The notes under the pieces are model-generated. The model was given only the letters and a program-made list of their open reading frames with translations, ran no database searches and had not been told where the DNA came from. This document shows, in pieces, positions 29,253 to 38,645 of a DNA stretch of 64,000 bases. Origin of the DNA: Kocuria flava (lineage in GTDB: Bacteria > Actinomycetota > Actinomycetes > Actinomycetales > Micrococcaceae). The translations under genes and the position numbers were made by a program. Numbering within the stretch: position 1 is the first letter of the stretch; each line of letters opens with the position of its first letter. The stretch lies in contig NZ_CP013254.1 in the NCBI RefSeq assembly GCF_001482365.1, forward strand, positions 2,976,001-3,040,000, in the 5' to 3' direction.

Positions 29253-30656
29253 TCACCCTAGCGGCGGGCCGTGGGACGAGCCACGGACGGTGGACCCCTG
29301 ATCGATACCGGCTCCGTCCGAATGCCCGTCGTGCCGCAGGGACGGTGGCACGGGCACTCGGTCGAACGCCCGCTGCGCAGCACGTCGGCGGGTCTCGGAG
29401 AGGGTCCCGAAGGGCTCGAGGAGCAGTTCGTCGCCCGTCGCCCGGCGCCGTCGCGACCACGTCCCCGCGATCCGCCCGCCGGCCACGACCGTCGGGCGGA
29501 ACACTCCGTTGCCCCCGGGCACGATCCGGCGCGCGTGGGCCGGGGCCAGCACGTGGGAACGGTCCCCGTAGCCGAGGACGAACTCGTCGAAGGGCGGCAG
29601 CAGGAGCACCCGCGAGGCGCGCCGCGTGCTTCCGGGCAGCGCCGCGAGGACCTCGGGGGCGCACCACAGCAGCCGCCCCCGGCGGTCCCGGACGGCGACG
29701 ACGTCGTCGATCACGGCCGCCGCGGCGCGCACGGTGGCCCGGGGCAGGGCCGCCCACCGGGCCGCCTCCTCCACGGCGACGGGACCGTGGCTGCGCAGGT
29801 ACCGGCGGATCCAGCGCACGACGACGGGAGGCACCTCCGCGGCGGGCGGCGTCACCGCGGGAAACGCTCCCGTCGTGGACCGGCCCGCAGCGTCCGGCCG
29901 TGGTGCTGAGCTCGTCCCCGTCGCGCCCGGCCCCCGCGCTGAGGCCGTCCCGACAGGGCCCTGGTCCGGGGCGGGGATCATCCCGGCCGGCCTCGATGTG
30001 CCTGCGGGCTCCTCCGGCTCCGGGCCGTTCCCTCCGGGCGGGAGCCACTGCTCCACGGGCACGACGAGCTGGTCCCGTCCGTCGCCCGTGAGCGGGCCGA
30101 AGCACAGCGTCGCGTCCAGGTGCAGCGCGAGCATGAGGTGGTAGGCGAGGCCCGGGACGCCCAGCAGCCCGGCCTCCTCCCACGCGGCGTGCAGCCGCTC
30201 CCGCGGTTGCGGCCCGTGCTGCAGGGCGCCGAGTGCGGCCTCGCGCGCCGGCTCCAGGCGCTCGGCGATGCCCAGGTCCCGGCGCCGCGCCGCCGTGGAG
30301 GCCTCGGTCCGCGGCCCGAGCACGGCCAGCCACGCGCGCAGCTCCTCGCCCGGGACGAGGTGCAGCGTCCCGCGCATCGGCCAGGTGCGGACGATCCGGG
30401 CGTCGTCGAAGGCCTCCCGCACCCCGGCGGAGCCGCCGGACCGGCGCAGCCCCACCGAGACGAGAGCGCCTGGCAGGTCCTGGGCCTGCACCGCGCCGAG
30501 CCTCCGGACGACCTCGTCCGGAGAGAGCTGTCCGGGCTCCGCCAGCCCGTGCGCGAGCAGCCGGGCCAGGCCGATCTCCCGGTCGGTGAGGACGGGCAGG
30601 TCGGGCTCGGCGGGGCCCACCGCATCCCCGGCGTCCACGGCGTCCCCGGCGGTCAT
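29253..30656 (-). CDS. Winged-helix DNA-binding domain protein (HTH_42/AlkZ-like)
   Basis: The 467-residue protein has the HTH_42 family pattern. It opens with LARLLAHGLAEP, RLGAVQAQDLPGAL and RTWPMRGTLHLVP, then a winged-helix and a C-terminal domain with LLPPFDEFVLGYGDRS and FRPTVVAGGRIAGTW. The AlkZ branch of this family unhooks DNA crosslinks and uses the QxQ/QxD motif. QAQD is present here, so a glycosylase role is possible but not shown. A low-complexity insert occupies about 225-285. The ATG overlaps the MFS stop. Confidence 0.8.
   Translation of the reverse strand: MTAGDAVDAGDAVGPAEPDLPVLTDREIGLARLLAHGLAEPGQLSPDEVVRRLGAVQAQDLPGALVSVGLRRSGGSAGVREAFDDARIVRTWPMRGTLHLVPGEELRAWLAVLGPRTEASTAARRRDLGIAERLEPAREAALGALQHGPQPRERLHAAWEEAGLLGVPGLAYHLMLALHLDATLCFGPLTGDGRDQLVVPVEQWLPPGGNGPEPEEPAGTSRPAGMIPAPDQGPVGTASARGPGATGTSSAPRPDAAGRSTTGAFPAVTPPAAEVPPVVVRWIRRYLRSHGPVAVEEAARWAALPRATVRAAAAVIDDVVAVRDRRGRLLWCAPEVLAALPGSTRRASRVLLLPPFDEFVLGYGDRSHVLAPAHARRIVPGGNGVFRPTVVAGGRIAGTWSRRRRATGDELLLEPFGTLSETRRRAAQRAFDRVPVPPSLRHDGHSDGAGIDQGSTVRGSSHGPPLG
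29255..29260 (-). promoter_or_regulatory. -10 hexamer TAGGGT, leaderless spacing
   Basis: TAGGGT on the minus strand lies 6 nt before ATG 29248 and overlaps the stop codon of the upstream winged-helix gene. Confidence 0.5.
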
Positions 30657-32077
30657 CCGAGGGCCTTGCCGCGCTGCTCGGGCAGGGCGAACGCCGCCGC
30701 CGCCGCCACGAGGAACGCCGCGCCGAACGCGGCGAACACCACGATGAGGTCGTACTGCTCGCCGCCCAGGACCAGCAGCGGGGGCACCGACAGCGGCGCC
30801 AGGATCGACGCGATGCGTCCGAAGGCGGCCGCCGCGCCGGTGCCCGTGCCGCGCACCGCCGTCGGGTAGAGCTCCGGGCCGATCGCGTAGAGCGCTCCCC
30901 AGGCGCCGAGGTTGAAGAAGGACAGCGCCATCCCGGAGGCGATCACCTGCCAGGGCTGCACGACCGTGCCCATCGAGGCGATGCCGAACAGCAGCGCGCT
31001 CGCGGCCGAACCGCCCAGGAAGGACGCCAGCGTGAGCCGCCGTCCCCAGACCTCGATCAGCCAGGCCGCCGCCGCGTAGCCGGGCAGCTGCGCCAGGGTG
31101 ATGACCAGGACGTAGCCGAAGGAGCGGGTGAGGGTGAACCCCTGCTGCACCAGCAGCGTCGGCAGCCAGGTGAACGCCCCGTAGTAGGCGAAGTTGATGC
31201 AGAACCACACCGTCCACAGCGCGGCGGTCCGCCCGCGCAGGGCCGGCCCCCAGATCCCCGCCTCGGCCGAGGGCCGATCCGCCCCGGGCAGGGCCGACGC
31301 GCCGGGCTCCGGCGCACCGGAGTCCACGGTGCCGCGGTCCCGGCCGCGGGACCGTGCCGTTCCGCGCCAGGCCACCGGGCGCGCCTGCTCGAACAGCCGG
31401 ACGGCCGCCTCCGCCTCCTCCGTGCGCCCGGTCCTCTCGAGGAAGCGCACCGACTCCGGGAGGCTCCACCGCACGACGACGGCCCACACCGCGGGGACCA
31501 GCCCGATCACCAGCGCCCAGCGCCAGCCGTCCGGGGAGGCCGGCACCACGAAGTAGCCGACCAGGGCGGCCAGGATCCAGCCCACCGCCCAGAACGACTC
31601 GAGCCACACCACGACCCGCCCGCGGATCCGGCGCGGTGCGTACTCCGCCACCAGCGTGGAGGCCACGGGCAGCTCCGCACCGAGACCCAGGCCCACGACG
31701 AAGCGCAGCACGATCAGCACGGCCACGGACCCCGCCAGCGACGAGGCCCCCGTGGCCAGGCCGTACACGAGCAGGGTCAGTGCGAACACCTGCCGGCGCC
31801 CGAGCCGGTCGGCCAGCAGCCCGCCCAGGCTCGCACCGACCGCCATCCCCACGAACCCGATCGAGGCCAGCAGCGACAGCTCGCCCGAGCCCAGCCCCCA
31901 CTGCTGGGCGAGCGCGGCCATGACGAACGAGACCAGGCCCACGTCCATCGCGTCCAGCGCCCAGCCCACCCCCGAGCCGACGAGCAGCCGGCGGTGCTGC
32001 GTGGTGAAGGGCAGGCCGTCCAGGCGCTCGGCCCGGGTGCGGACGCGGGCGCCGCCGGGCCGCGGGGTCTCGTGCAT
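30653..32077 (-). CDS. MFS transporter (sugar/aromatic acid:H+ symporter type)
   Basis: A 474-residue, 12-helix major facilitator. The A motif GGLLADRLGRR lies between helices 2 and 3, LGLGAELPVASTLVAEYAP is typical of the AAHS/NiaP-like group, and a second ALYAIGPELYPTAVRGTGTG matches metabolite:H+ symporters. The substrate cannot be assigned. A poorly conserved loop (about 240-280) separates the halves. ATG 32077 follows GGAAGGA. It is coupled to the downstream winged-helix gene by ATGA. Confidence 0.87.
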   Translation of the reverse strand: MHETPRPGGARVRTRAERLDGLPFTTQHRRLLVGSGVGWALDAMDVGLVSFVMAALAQQWGLGSGELSLLASIGFVGMAVGASLGGLLADRLGRRQVFALTLLVYGLATGASSLAGSVAVLIVLRFVVGLGLGAELPVASTLVAEYAPRRIRGRVVVWLESFWAVGWILAALVGYFVVPASPDGWRWALVIGLVPAVWAVVVRWSLPESVRFLERTGRTEEAEAAVRLFEQARPVAWRGTARSRGRDRGTVDSGAPEPGASALPGADRPSAEAGIWGPALRGRTAALWTVWFCINFAYYGAFTWLPTLLVQQGFTLTRSFGYVLVITLAQLPGYAAAAWLIEVWGRRLTLASFLGGSAASALLFGIASMGTVVQPWQVIASGMALSFFNLGAWGALYAIGPELYPTAVRGTGTGAAAAFGRIASILAPLSVPPLLVLGGEQYDLIVVFAAFGAAFLVAAAAAFALPEQRGKALG

Positions 32078-32267
32078 GCTCCGGTCCTTCCCGTGGCGCC
32101 GCTGCGCGCCCGGCTCGTCCGCACCCCGGTTCCGCGGACCCCGTTGTGCTGCTCCCAGTTCCTGCCCCAACTCTAGGGGCACGCACGCAGCGGCCGCGAT
32201 GCGCCCCGACGACGGTGCGGCCGCGTCACCGAGCCTCGACGAGGGCCACCGGCACGCACCCGGACCG

Positions 32268-32273
32268 TAGACT
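32268..32273 (+). promoter_or_regulatory. -10 hexamer TAGACT
   Basis: TAGACT with a predicted start near 32280 gives a 30-nt leader carrying the GAGGGAG ribosome site before GTG 32311. Confidence 0.5.
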
Positions 32274-32310
32274 GGCCCGGTTCCTGTCCCGCCCGGCGAG
32301 GGAGCTCCCT

Positions 32311-33900
32311 GTGTCCACGGTCGCCCTGTACCTCGTCGTCGTCTTCGCGGCCGGCGCCCTCGCCGCCGCGGTGCGGCTGCCCCCGCTGATCGGCTTCCTC
32401 GCCGCGGGCTTCGTGCTCAACGCCATGGGCACCCCCGAGATGCCGGGCCTGGACCGCGCCGCCGACGTCGGGGTGACCCTCATGCTGTTCGGCATCGGCC
32501 TGAAGCTGGACGTCCGCTCCCTGCTCCGCAAGGAGGTGTGGGGCACCGCGGGGATCCACATGGTGCTCAGCTCGGCGCTCGCCGCCGGCTTCCTCGGCCT
32601 GCTCGCCCTGGTGCACCTCGAGCTCCCCGGGGACACGGCCCGGGCGCTGCTGCTGGCCGGCTTCGCCCTGTCCTTCTCCTCGACCGTGCTGGTGTTCAAG
32701 GTGCTCGAGGAGCGCAGCGAGACGACCTCCCTCTACGGACGGGTCGCGATCGGCATCCTCGTCATCCAGGACGTCGCCGCCGTCGCGTTCATCACGGCGA
32801 CGAGCGGGCACCCGCCGAGCCCCTGGGCGTTCGCGCTGCTGCTCCTGCTGCCGGGCGCGTGGCTGTTCCGGCGGGTGTGGGAGCGGCTCGGCCACGGCGA
32901 GCTGCAGGCCCTGTTCGGGATCGTCATGGCCCTGGTGCCCGGCTACATCGCCTTCACCGCGGTCGGGCTCAAGGGGGACCTCGGCGCCCTGCTCGTCGGC
33001 GCGCTGCTGGCCTCGCACCCGAACGCGAGCGAGCTGTCCCGGCGGCTGTTCACCGTGAAGGACCTGCTGCTCGTCGCCTTCTTCGTCTCGATCGGCTTCC
33101 ACGGCATGCCGACCACCGAGATGGTCCTCATGGGCGCGGCGCTGCTGGCCCTGCTGCCCGTCCAGGCCCTGCTGTTCGTGTGGCTGCTGTGGGCCTTCGG
33201 CCTGCGCCGGCGCACCTCCCTGCGCGCCGGCCTGGCCCTGGCCAACTACTCGGAGTTCGCGCTGATCGTCGGCGCCATCGGCGTCTCCACCGGGATGCTG
33301 GTCGAGGACTGGCTCGTGATGCTCTCCGTGGCGGTCGCCCTCAGCTTCGTGGTCTCCACGCTCGTCAACCGGCGCGGCTCGGCCCTGACCGGCCGGCTCG
33401 TCCGGTGGCTGCCCGAGCACCCGGACCACCGGCTGCACCCCGAGGACCGGCCCATCGACATCGGCCACGCCGAGGTGCTCGTGCTCGGCATGGGCCGGGT
33501 CGGCCAGGCCGCCTACCGGGAGTTCGCCGAGGAGCACGGCTACACGGTCGTCGGCATCGAGAACTCCACGGACCGGGTGGAGCGGCTGTGCGCGGCCGGC
33601 CTCGACGTGCAGGAGGCCGACGCCACCGACCAGGAGTTCTGGGAGCGCGTGATCGCGACCGGTCACGTGCGCATCGCCGTGCTGGCCATGCCCTTCCACG
33701 GCTCCAACCTCGTGGCCCTCGAGCAGCTGACGGCCGGCGGCTTCTCCGGCGCCGTCGCGGCCGTGGCCCAGTACGACGACGAGGTGCAGGAGCTGCGGGC
33801 CCGCGGCGTGCGCACCGTGTTCAACCTCTACAGCGGCGCCGGCATCGCCCTGGCCTCCGAGACGCTCGAGTCCCTGGGCGAGCGGGACGCCGACGGCTGA
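32311..33900 (+). CDS. KefB-like cation:proton antiporter with TrkA-N domain
   Basis: The 529-residue protein has a 12-13-helix CPA2 antiporter domain (about 1-365, including SFALSFSSTVLVFKVL-like and LANYSEFALIVGAIG). A RCK/TrkA-N domain follows, starting with the NAD fold VLGMGRVGQAAY (about 388). It probably exchanges K+ or Na+ for protons under redox or nucleotide control. There is no TrkA-C domain. GTG 32311 has GAGGGAG 5-6 nt upstream. Confidence 0.9.
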   Translation: MSTVALYLVVVFAAGALAAAVRLPPLIGFLAAGFVLNAMGTPEMPGLDRAADVGVTLMLFGIGLKLDVRSLLRKEVWGTAGIHMVLSSALAAGFLGLLALVHLELPGDTARALLLAGFALSFSSTVLVFKVLEERSETTSLYGRVAIGILVIQDVAAVAFITATSGHPPSPWAFALLLLLPGAWLFRRVWERLGHGELQALFGIVMALVPGYIAFTAVGLKGDLGALLVGALLASHPNASELSRRLFTVKDLLLVAFFVSIGFHGMPTTEMVLMGAALLALLPVQALLFVWLLWAFGLRRRTSLRAGLALANYSEFALIVGAIGVSTGMLVEDWLVMLSVAVALSFVVSTLVNRRGSALTGRLVRWLPEHPDHRLHPEDRPIDIGHAEVLVLGMGRVGQAAYREFAEEHGYTVVGIENSTDRVERLCAAGLDVQEADATDQEFWERVIATGHVRIAVLAMPFHGSNLVALEQLTAGGFSGAVAAVAQYDDEVQELRARGVRTVFNLYSGAGIALASETLESLGERDADG

Positions 33901-33912
33901 GCAGGCGCCCGC

Positions 33913-36490
33913 TCAGCACCCCGCGGCCGGCTCCCGGACCCGCACCCGCCGGAGGAGCTTCGCGAGCTCCTCCGTCCACAGCACCAGCGAGGCCGCGCCG
34001 ACGGCCAGCACCCAGTGGGCCGGTTCGAGGGGACGCGTGCCGAAGGCCGCCTGCAGCGGCGGCAGGTGCACCACCAGCACCTGCAGCCCGGCACCGAGCA
34101 GCAGCGCCGCCCACAGCCACCGGTTCGTGAACAGCCGGTGGAACGCGCTGCTGGTCCCGGAGCGGGAGTTCAGGGCGTTGAACAGCTGCGCCAGCACCAG
34201 CGTGGTGAAGGACGCGGTGCGGGACAGCTCGAGCGACTCGTGGCCCGCCACGAGCCCGCCCGGCAGCAGCACGTCCAGGGTGAGCAGCGCGGCCCCCGCC
34301 ATGACCAGCCCGACCCGGCCGACCCGAAGCCACATCGCCCGGTCGAGTATCCGGTCCCCGGGGCGCCTCGGCGGCCACGATCGTCGCGTAGTCGTCGTCG
34401 CCCAGCACCATCCGTCCGGCCTGCTTGGTCACCTCCGTGCCCGTGATGCCCATGGCCACACCGATGTCGGCGGCCTTGAGCGCCGGCGCGTCGTTGACGC
34501 CGTCACCGGTCATCGCCACCACGTGGCCGTCCGCCTGCAGGGCCGCGACGATGCGCAGCTTGTGCGCCGGAGCCACCCGGGCGAAGACGGCGGTGCCGCG
34601 TGCCGCCGCCACGAGCTCCTCGTCGGTCAGGGCGTCGAGCTGCGCGCCGGTGAGCACGGGTCCGCCGGGCGGTGCGATCCCGAGGTCGGCCGCGATCCGG
34701 CCCGCCGTCGCGGGGTGGTCGCCGGTGATCATGACGGTGCGCACCCCGGCGGCGCGCGCCCGGGCGACGGCGGCCCCGGCCTCCTCCCGCGGCGGGTCGA
34801 TGATCCCCGCCGCGCCCAGCCAGACGAGGTCGTGCTCGAGGCCGTCCCCGGCCGGGGCGTCGAGCACGCCCGATCCTGCCGGGGCCTCCTCCCCCGTGCC
34901 GGGCAGGCACCGCGCCGCCACGGCCAGCACCCGGAACGCCTCGGCCGAGAGGGCCTCGGCCGCCCCTGCCGCCGCCGCGCGCCGCGCCGCGTCGAGGGGT
35001 TCGACCGCGTCCCCGACCAGCACGCCGCTGCACCGGGCGAGCAGCTCGTCCGGGGCGCCCTTCGTGAACAGCCGGCGCTCACCGGTTCCGGTCTCCTCGT
35101 CCACGACCGACATCATCCGCCGCTCGGAGGTGAAGGGGACCTCGGCGAGCCGGCTGAAGCCCGCCGCCGCGTCGGCGGCGCCCGGCAGCTTCGGCAGCGC
35201 GGCCAGGAACGCCGCCTCGGTGGGGTCCCCCTGGGCCGTCCACTGCCCGCCCGAGCCGTCGAGCTGGGCGTTGTTGGCCCGGGCCCCGCCGACGAGCACC
35301 GCCCGCGCCTCCGCCAGGACCGGGGCGTGCGCGCCGGACACGACCCTCGCACCGCCCTCGGGCCCGTAGCCGGTCCCCGACAGCGCCGCCGTCCCGGAGG
35401 CCGTCACGACGCGCGTGAGCGTCATCTCGTTGCGGGTGAGCGTCCCCGTCTTGTCGGAGCAGATCACGGAGGCGGCGCCGAGGGCCTCGACCGAGTGCAG
35501 GTCCTTGAGCACCGCGTTGCGCCGCGCCATCGCCCGCACCCCCAGCGCCAGCACGAGCGAGAGGATGGCGGGCAGCCCCTCGGGCACCGCCGCCACGGCC
35601 AGCGACACCCCGAGCAGCAGCACGGTCACGAGGTCCCCGGGCCCCGAGACCCCGTGCACGAGCACCACCGCGACCATGACGACGACGGCCACCGCCACCA
35701 CGAGCAGGCCCAGCGACCGGGAGACCGCCGCGATCTCCTTCTGCAGCGGGGTCTCCTCGGCGCGGGTGCGCTCGAGCATGTCCGCGATGGCGCCCATCTC
35801 GGTGGCCGGACCCGTGCCCGTCACGACCGCCCGTCCCACGCCCTGGGCCACGGCCGTGCCCCTGTAGACCATGTCGGTGCGGTCGCCCAGCACCGCCGGG
35901 GCGGCCAGGACCGCGGGGTCCTTCAGCTCCGCCTCCGACTCGCCGGTGAGGGAGGCCTCCTGCACCCGCAGCGCCGCCGCGCTGAGCAGGCGGGCGTCCG
36001 CGCCCACCGCGTCCCCCTCGGCCAGGACCAGGAGGTCCCCCGGGACCAGCTCCGCCGAGGGGACGGTCGTGAGCCGGCCGTCGCGCAGCACGGTGGAGCT
36101 CGCCGCGGTCAGCTCCGCCAGGGCGGCCACGGCGTCCTCCGCCCGGACCTCCTGCACGAGCCCCAGCACGGCGTTGAGCAGCACCACCACCGCGATCACG
36201 AGCGCGTCCACGGGCAGCCCCCGCGCGCCCTCGACCGCCCACGCGCCCAGGGAGACGACGATCGCGACCAGCAGCAGGATCACCAGAGGATCGCGGAAGC
36301 GTGCGAGCAGGCGCCGCCACAGCGGCACGGGCGGCACGGGGCGCAGCTCGTTGGGACCGTAGCGGGCGAGCCGGGCCGCCGCCTCGGCGCCGCTCAGGCC
36401 GCGCTCGGGGTCCGTGCCCAGCTCCGCGAGCACCTCGTGCGCCGGGCGGAGGGAGGGATCGGGGACGCGGGGACCGGTCTCGACAGCCAC
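33913..36490 (-). pseudogene. Ca2+-type P-type ATPase disrupted by an internal deletion and frameshift
   Basis: The first frame (from 36490) encodes actuator, P and N domains of a P2-type cation ATPase: TGES in SLTGESEAEL, the phosphorylated DKTGTLT (about residue 345) and MTGDGVNDAPALK (about 665), as far as DDYATIVAA. At about 34361-34370 the reading shifts frame. The second frame (34360-33913) resumes with RPGDRILDRAMWLR and the last four membrane helices. The expected segment holding helices 5 and 6, with their cation ligands, is absent (roughly 100 codons by family comparison). The product cannot be a working pump. A GTG start is indicated by CACAAT 6 nt upstream. Confidence 0.85.
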
Positions 36491-36496
36491 GTCCCC

Positions 36497-36502
36497 ATTG
36501 TG
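36497..36502 (-). promoter_or_regulatory. -10 hexamer CACAAT, leaderless spacing
   Basis: CACAAT on the minus strand, 6 nt before the ATPase GTG at 36490. The same variant occurs before 1057 (GACAAT) and 38517. Confidence 0.45.
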
Positions 36503-36674
36503 CGCCGGGGGCGGCCGTCGTGCCCCCGGCCCGTCCCCCGCCCGTGCCGTGGCCGCGCCCACGGCCGGGGCCGGGCGTCGCACCGCCGGGACGCCGTCCC
36601 GCCGTGGGCGCCGTCCCGCCCCACGCCCGCCACCCGCCGCGCAGCGCGTCACCGGCCCTCCGGCGGCCCGGCGG

Positions 36675-36680
36675 TAGGCT
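36675..36680 (+). promoter_or_regulatory. -10 hexamer TAGGCT
   Basis: TAGGCT is followed by 7 nt and then ATA at 36688, the position where other genes of the window have ATG or GTG. Confidence 0.5.
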
Positions 36681-36687
36681 CGCGGGC

Positions 36688-37455
36688 ATAAGGGTCCGGA
36701 TCGACCGCTACCTGCTCAACGTGGCGGGGCCCCGCCGCACGCCCGCACTCAACCGGCACCTCGCCTACCTGCTGGCCCTCGTGGCGGGCGTGCTCAACTC
36801 GGTGGGCTTCGTCGCGGTGGCCGTCTACACGTCCCACATGACCGGGCTGACCGCCATGGTCGCCGACCACCTCGTGCTGGGCGACCTCCGCCTGGTGCTC
36901 GCGGGGCTGCTCGCCCTGGTCGCCTTCACGGCCGGGGCCGCCTGCTGCGCCCTGATGTTCAACTGGGCCCGGCGGCGTCGGCTGCACAGCCGCCTCGCCA
37001 ACGTGCTGCTGCTCGAGGGGCTGCTCATGCTCCTGTTCGGCCTGCTCGCCGAGTCGCTGACGTGGGCCCACCGCGACCTGCTGTTCATCCCGGTGCTCGC
37101 CTTCACGATGGGACTGCAGAACGCCGTGATCACCAAGATCTCCGGGGCCACCATCCGCACCACGCACGTGACGGGGATGATCACCGACATCGGCATCGAG
37201 CTCGGCAAGTTCGCCTACCGCAACCGGCTCCCGGCCTCGGACCCCGTGACCGGAGACGCGGCCAAGCTGCGGCTGCTCGCCGCGCTCGTGGGCCTGTTCT
37301 TCGCCGGCGGGGTGCTGGGTGCGCTCGGCTACCTCGCCGTGGGGTTCCCGGTGCTCGTGCCCACGGCCCTGACGCTGCTCGTGGCGGCGTGGCGCCCCCT
37401 CGCCGCCGACCTGGGTCTGCGCCGGCCGCGCCCGCCGCGTCCGTCCCGCGCCTGA
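36688..37455 (+). CDS. YoaK/DUF1275 family membrane protein
   Basis: The protein has six hydrophobic segments and the family motifs VAGVLNSVGFVAVAVYTSHM, TMGLQNAVITKISGATIRTT and HVTGMITDIGIELGK. Function is unknown; DUF1275 proteins are often found in stress or transport contexts. The first ordinary start is GTG 36721, but it has no ribosome site and would cut off IDRYLLN-type residues that look conserved. The promoter spacing points to ATA at 36688 as a leaderless start. I list that start with caution. Confidence 0.82.
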   Translation: MRVRIDRYLLNVAGPRRTPALNRHLAYLLALVAGVLNSVGFVAVAVYTSHMTGLTAMVADHLVLGDLRLVLAGLLALVAFTAGAACCALMFNWARRRRLHSRLANVLLLEGLLMLLFGLLAESLTWAHRDLLFIPVLAFTMGLQNAVITKISGATIRTTHVTGMITDIGIELGKFAYRNRLPASDPVTGDAAKLRLLAALVGLFFAGGVLGALGYLAVGFPVLVPTALTLLVAAWRPLAADLGLRRPRPPRPSRA

Positions 37456-37543
37456 GGCCGCGGCGCACCGCGCGGCCGTCTCCTCCCGGCAGGGACCCGG
37501 CCGCCCGCACCGGCCGGGCACGGGCCCGGGCGTCCATGCCCGA

Positions 37544-37625
37544 GCCCGGCGTGGCCCCGGCACGGGCCCCCGAGCCTTCCCCCGGCCCGGCGTGGCCCCG
37601 GCACGGGCCCCCGAGCCTTCCCCCG
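37544..37625 (+). repeat. Perfect tandem duplication of a 41-bp unit
   Basis: 37544-37584 and 37585-37625 are identical (beginning GCCCGGCGTGGCCCCGGCAC). It lies between the convergent YoaK gene and the kinase-like gene, in a gap of 183 nt with no other feature. Confidence 0.9.
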
Positions 37626-37638
37626 GGCCCGCAGGCGC

Positions 37639-38517
37639 TCACACCCCGGGCTGGAGCGCCTTCGCCAGCCGCACGAGCCGCCCGAGCTCCCGGACCGGCT
37701 CCTCGCCGGACCGCCCGGCCTGCTCCGCGGCGGCCACCGCCACCCGCACGACCGCCCACGCGCGCACCCGGTCGGGGTCGGCGCCCGCCGCGAGCGCGAG
37801 CGCCTCCGCCCGGTCCGCCAGCTCCCCGGGTCGCGGTCCGCGGGGATCGTCCCCGGGCGGCCACAGACCGGGCACGAGCGCCCACTCGACGGTGGCCAGC
37901 CGGGGGCGGGCCCGCACGGCCAGCCACGGGGCCCGGTCCGCCGCGCGAACGGCGGCGGGAACCAGGTCCCCGGGCAGCAGCGCGGTGTCCAGGAGATCGC
38001 GTCGCAGCCGTCGCAGCGCGGTCGCCGCCTGGAGCCGGAACCGGCGGGGGAAGCGGGCGTCGAGCTCCGTGCCGTCCTCCAGGCGCGCCGACCACTCCGC
38101 CGCGAACGCCGACAGCGGCGGGAACGGCGGGCGCGGCGGCCGGGCCAGTCCGGCCACGAGCTCCCCGAGCACCCGGCACGCCTCGTCCCCGCGCAGCGAC
38201 CCCAGGTCCCGGTCCCGGGTCCGCTCGACCAGCAGCACGCCCGCGGCCGGGTCGGCGCGCAGCAGCCGCACGGTGCCCCGGCCGTTCCACTGCCGCAGCG
38301 CCAGGTGGTCGTGCCCGTCGCCGGGCCGCGGCCGCAGGACGCGCAGCTGCGCCGGCTCCCCCGCCTCGGTGCGGACGGGCTGGACGAGGGCGTCGTCGTC
38401 GGGCACGGGCGGACCGTCCGGGAGGAGCTGCCACGCGGAGCGGCGGGCAGCGGCGACCTCCACGGCGCGGGCGGCCCGGGTGCCGTCCGCGGCGGGTCTT
38501 CCGGTCTCGTGCGTCAC
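37639..38517 (-). CDS. Degenerate aminoglycoside/hydroxyurea phosphotransferase-fold protein
   Basis: A 292-residue protein that aligns by eye with the APH(6)/hydroxyurea phosphotransferase family: LALRQWNGRGTVRLLRADP, VLLVERTRDRDLGSL, EACRVLGELVAGL, then LLPGDLVPAAVRAADRAPWL. In active members the last part reads HGDLHxGNV...DPK. Here the catalytic-loop Asn is Ala and the metal-binding Asp is replaced (WLAVRARP), so it is probably not an active kinase. GTG 38517 is preferred to ATG 38526, because CACAAT overlaps the ATG and lies 7 nt before the GTG. Confidence 0.7.
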   Translation of the reverse strand: MTHETGRPAADGTRAARAVEVAAARRSAWQLLPDGPPVPDDDALVQPVRTEAGEPAQLRVLRPRPGDGHDHLALRQWNGRGTVRLLRADPAAGVLLVERTRDRDLGSLRGDEACRVLGELVAGLARPPRPPFPPLSAFAAEWSARLEDGTELDARFPRRFRLQAATALRRLRRDLLDTALLPGDLVPAAVRAADRAPWLAVRARPRLATVEWALVPGLWPPGDDPRGPRPGELADRAEALALAAGADPDRVRAWAVVRVAVAAAEQAGRSGEEPVRELGRLVRLAKALQPGV

Positions 38518-38524
38518 ACCGACC

Positions 38525-38530
38525 ATTGTG
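38525..38530 (-). promoter_or_regulatory. -10 hexamer CACAAT, leaderless spacing
   Basis: CACAAT on the minus strand, 7 nt before GTG 38517. Confidence 0.4.
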
Positions 38531-38598
38531 GCCCCGTGCCGCGTTCGCGTCCCGGGGACCGCGAGCGGCGCGGGGCCGGACCGGCGCGCGGCATTCGC

Positions 38599-38604
38599 TA
38601 GACT
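38599..38604 (+). promoter_or_regulatory. -10 hexamer TAGACT for the ZIP transporter
   Basis: TAGACT about 42 nt before GTG 38646. The predicted leader contains GGAGGAACGAGGAC. Confidence 0.45.
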
Positions 38605-38645
38605 GCGAGCGCCCAGCCCAGCGGAGGAACGAGGACAGCCCGCCC

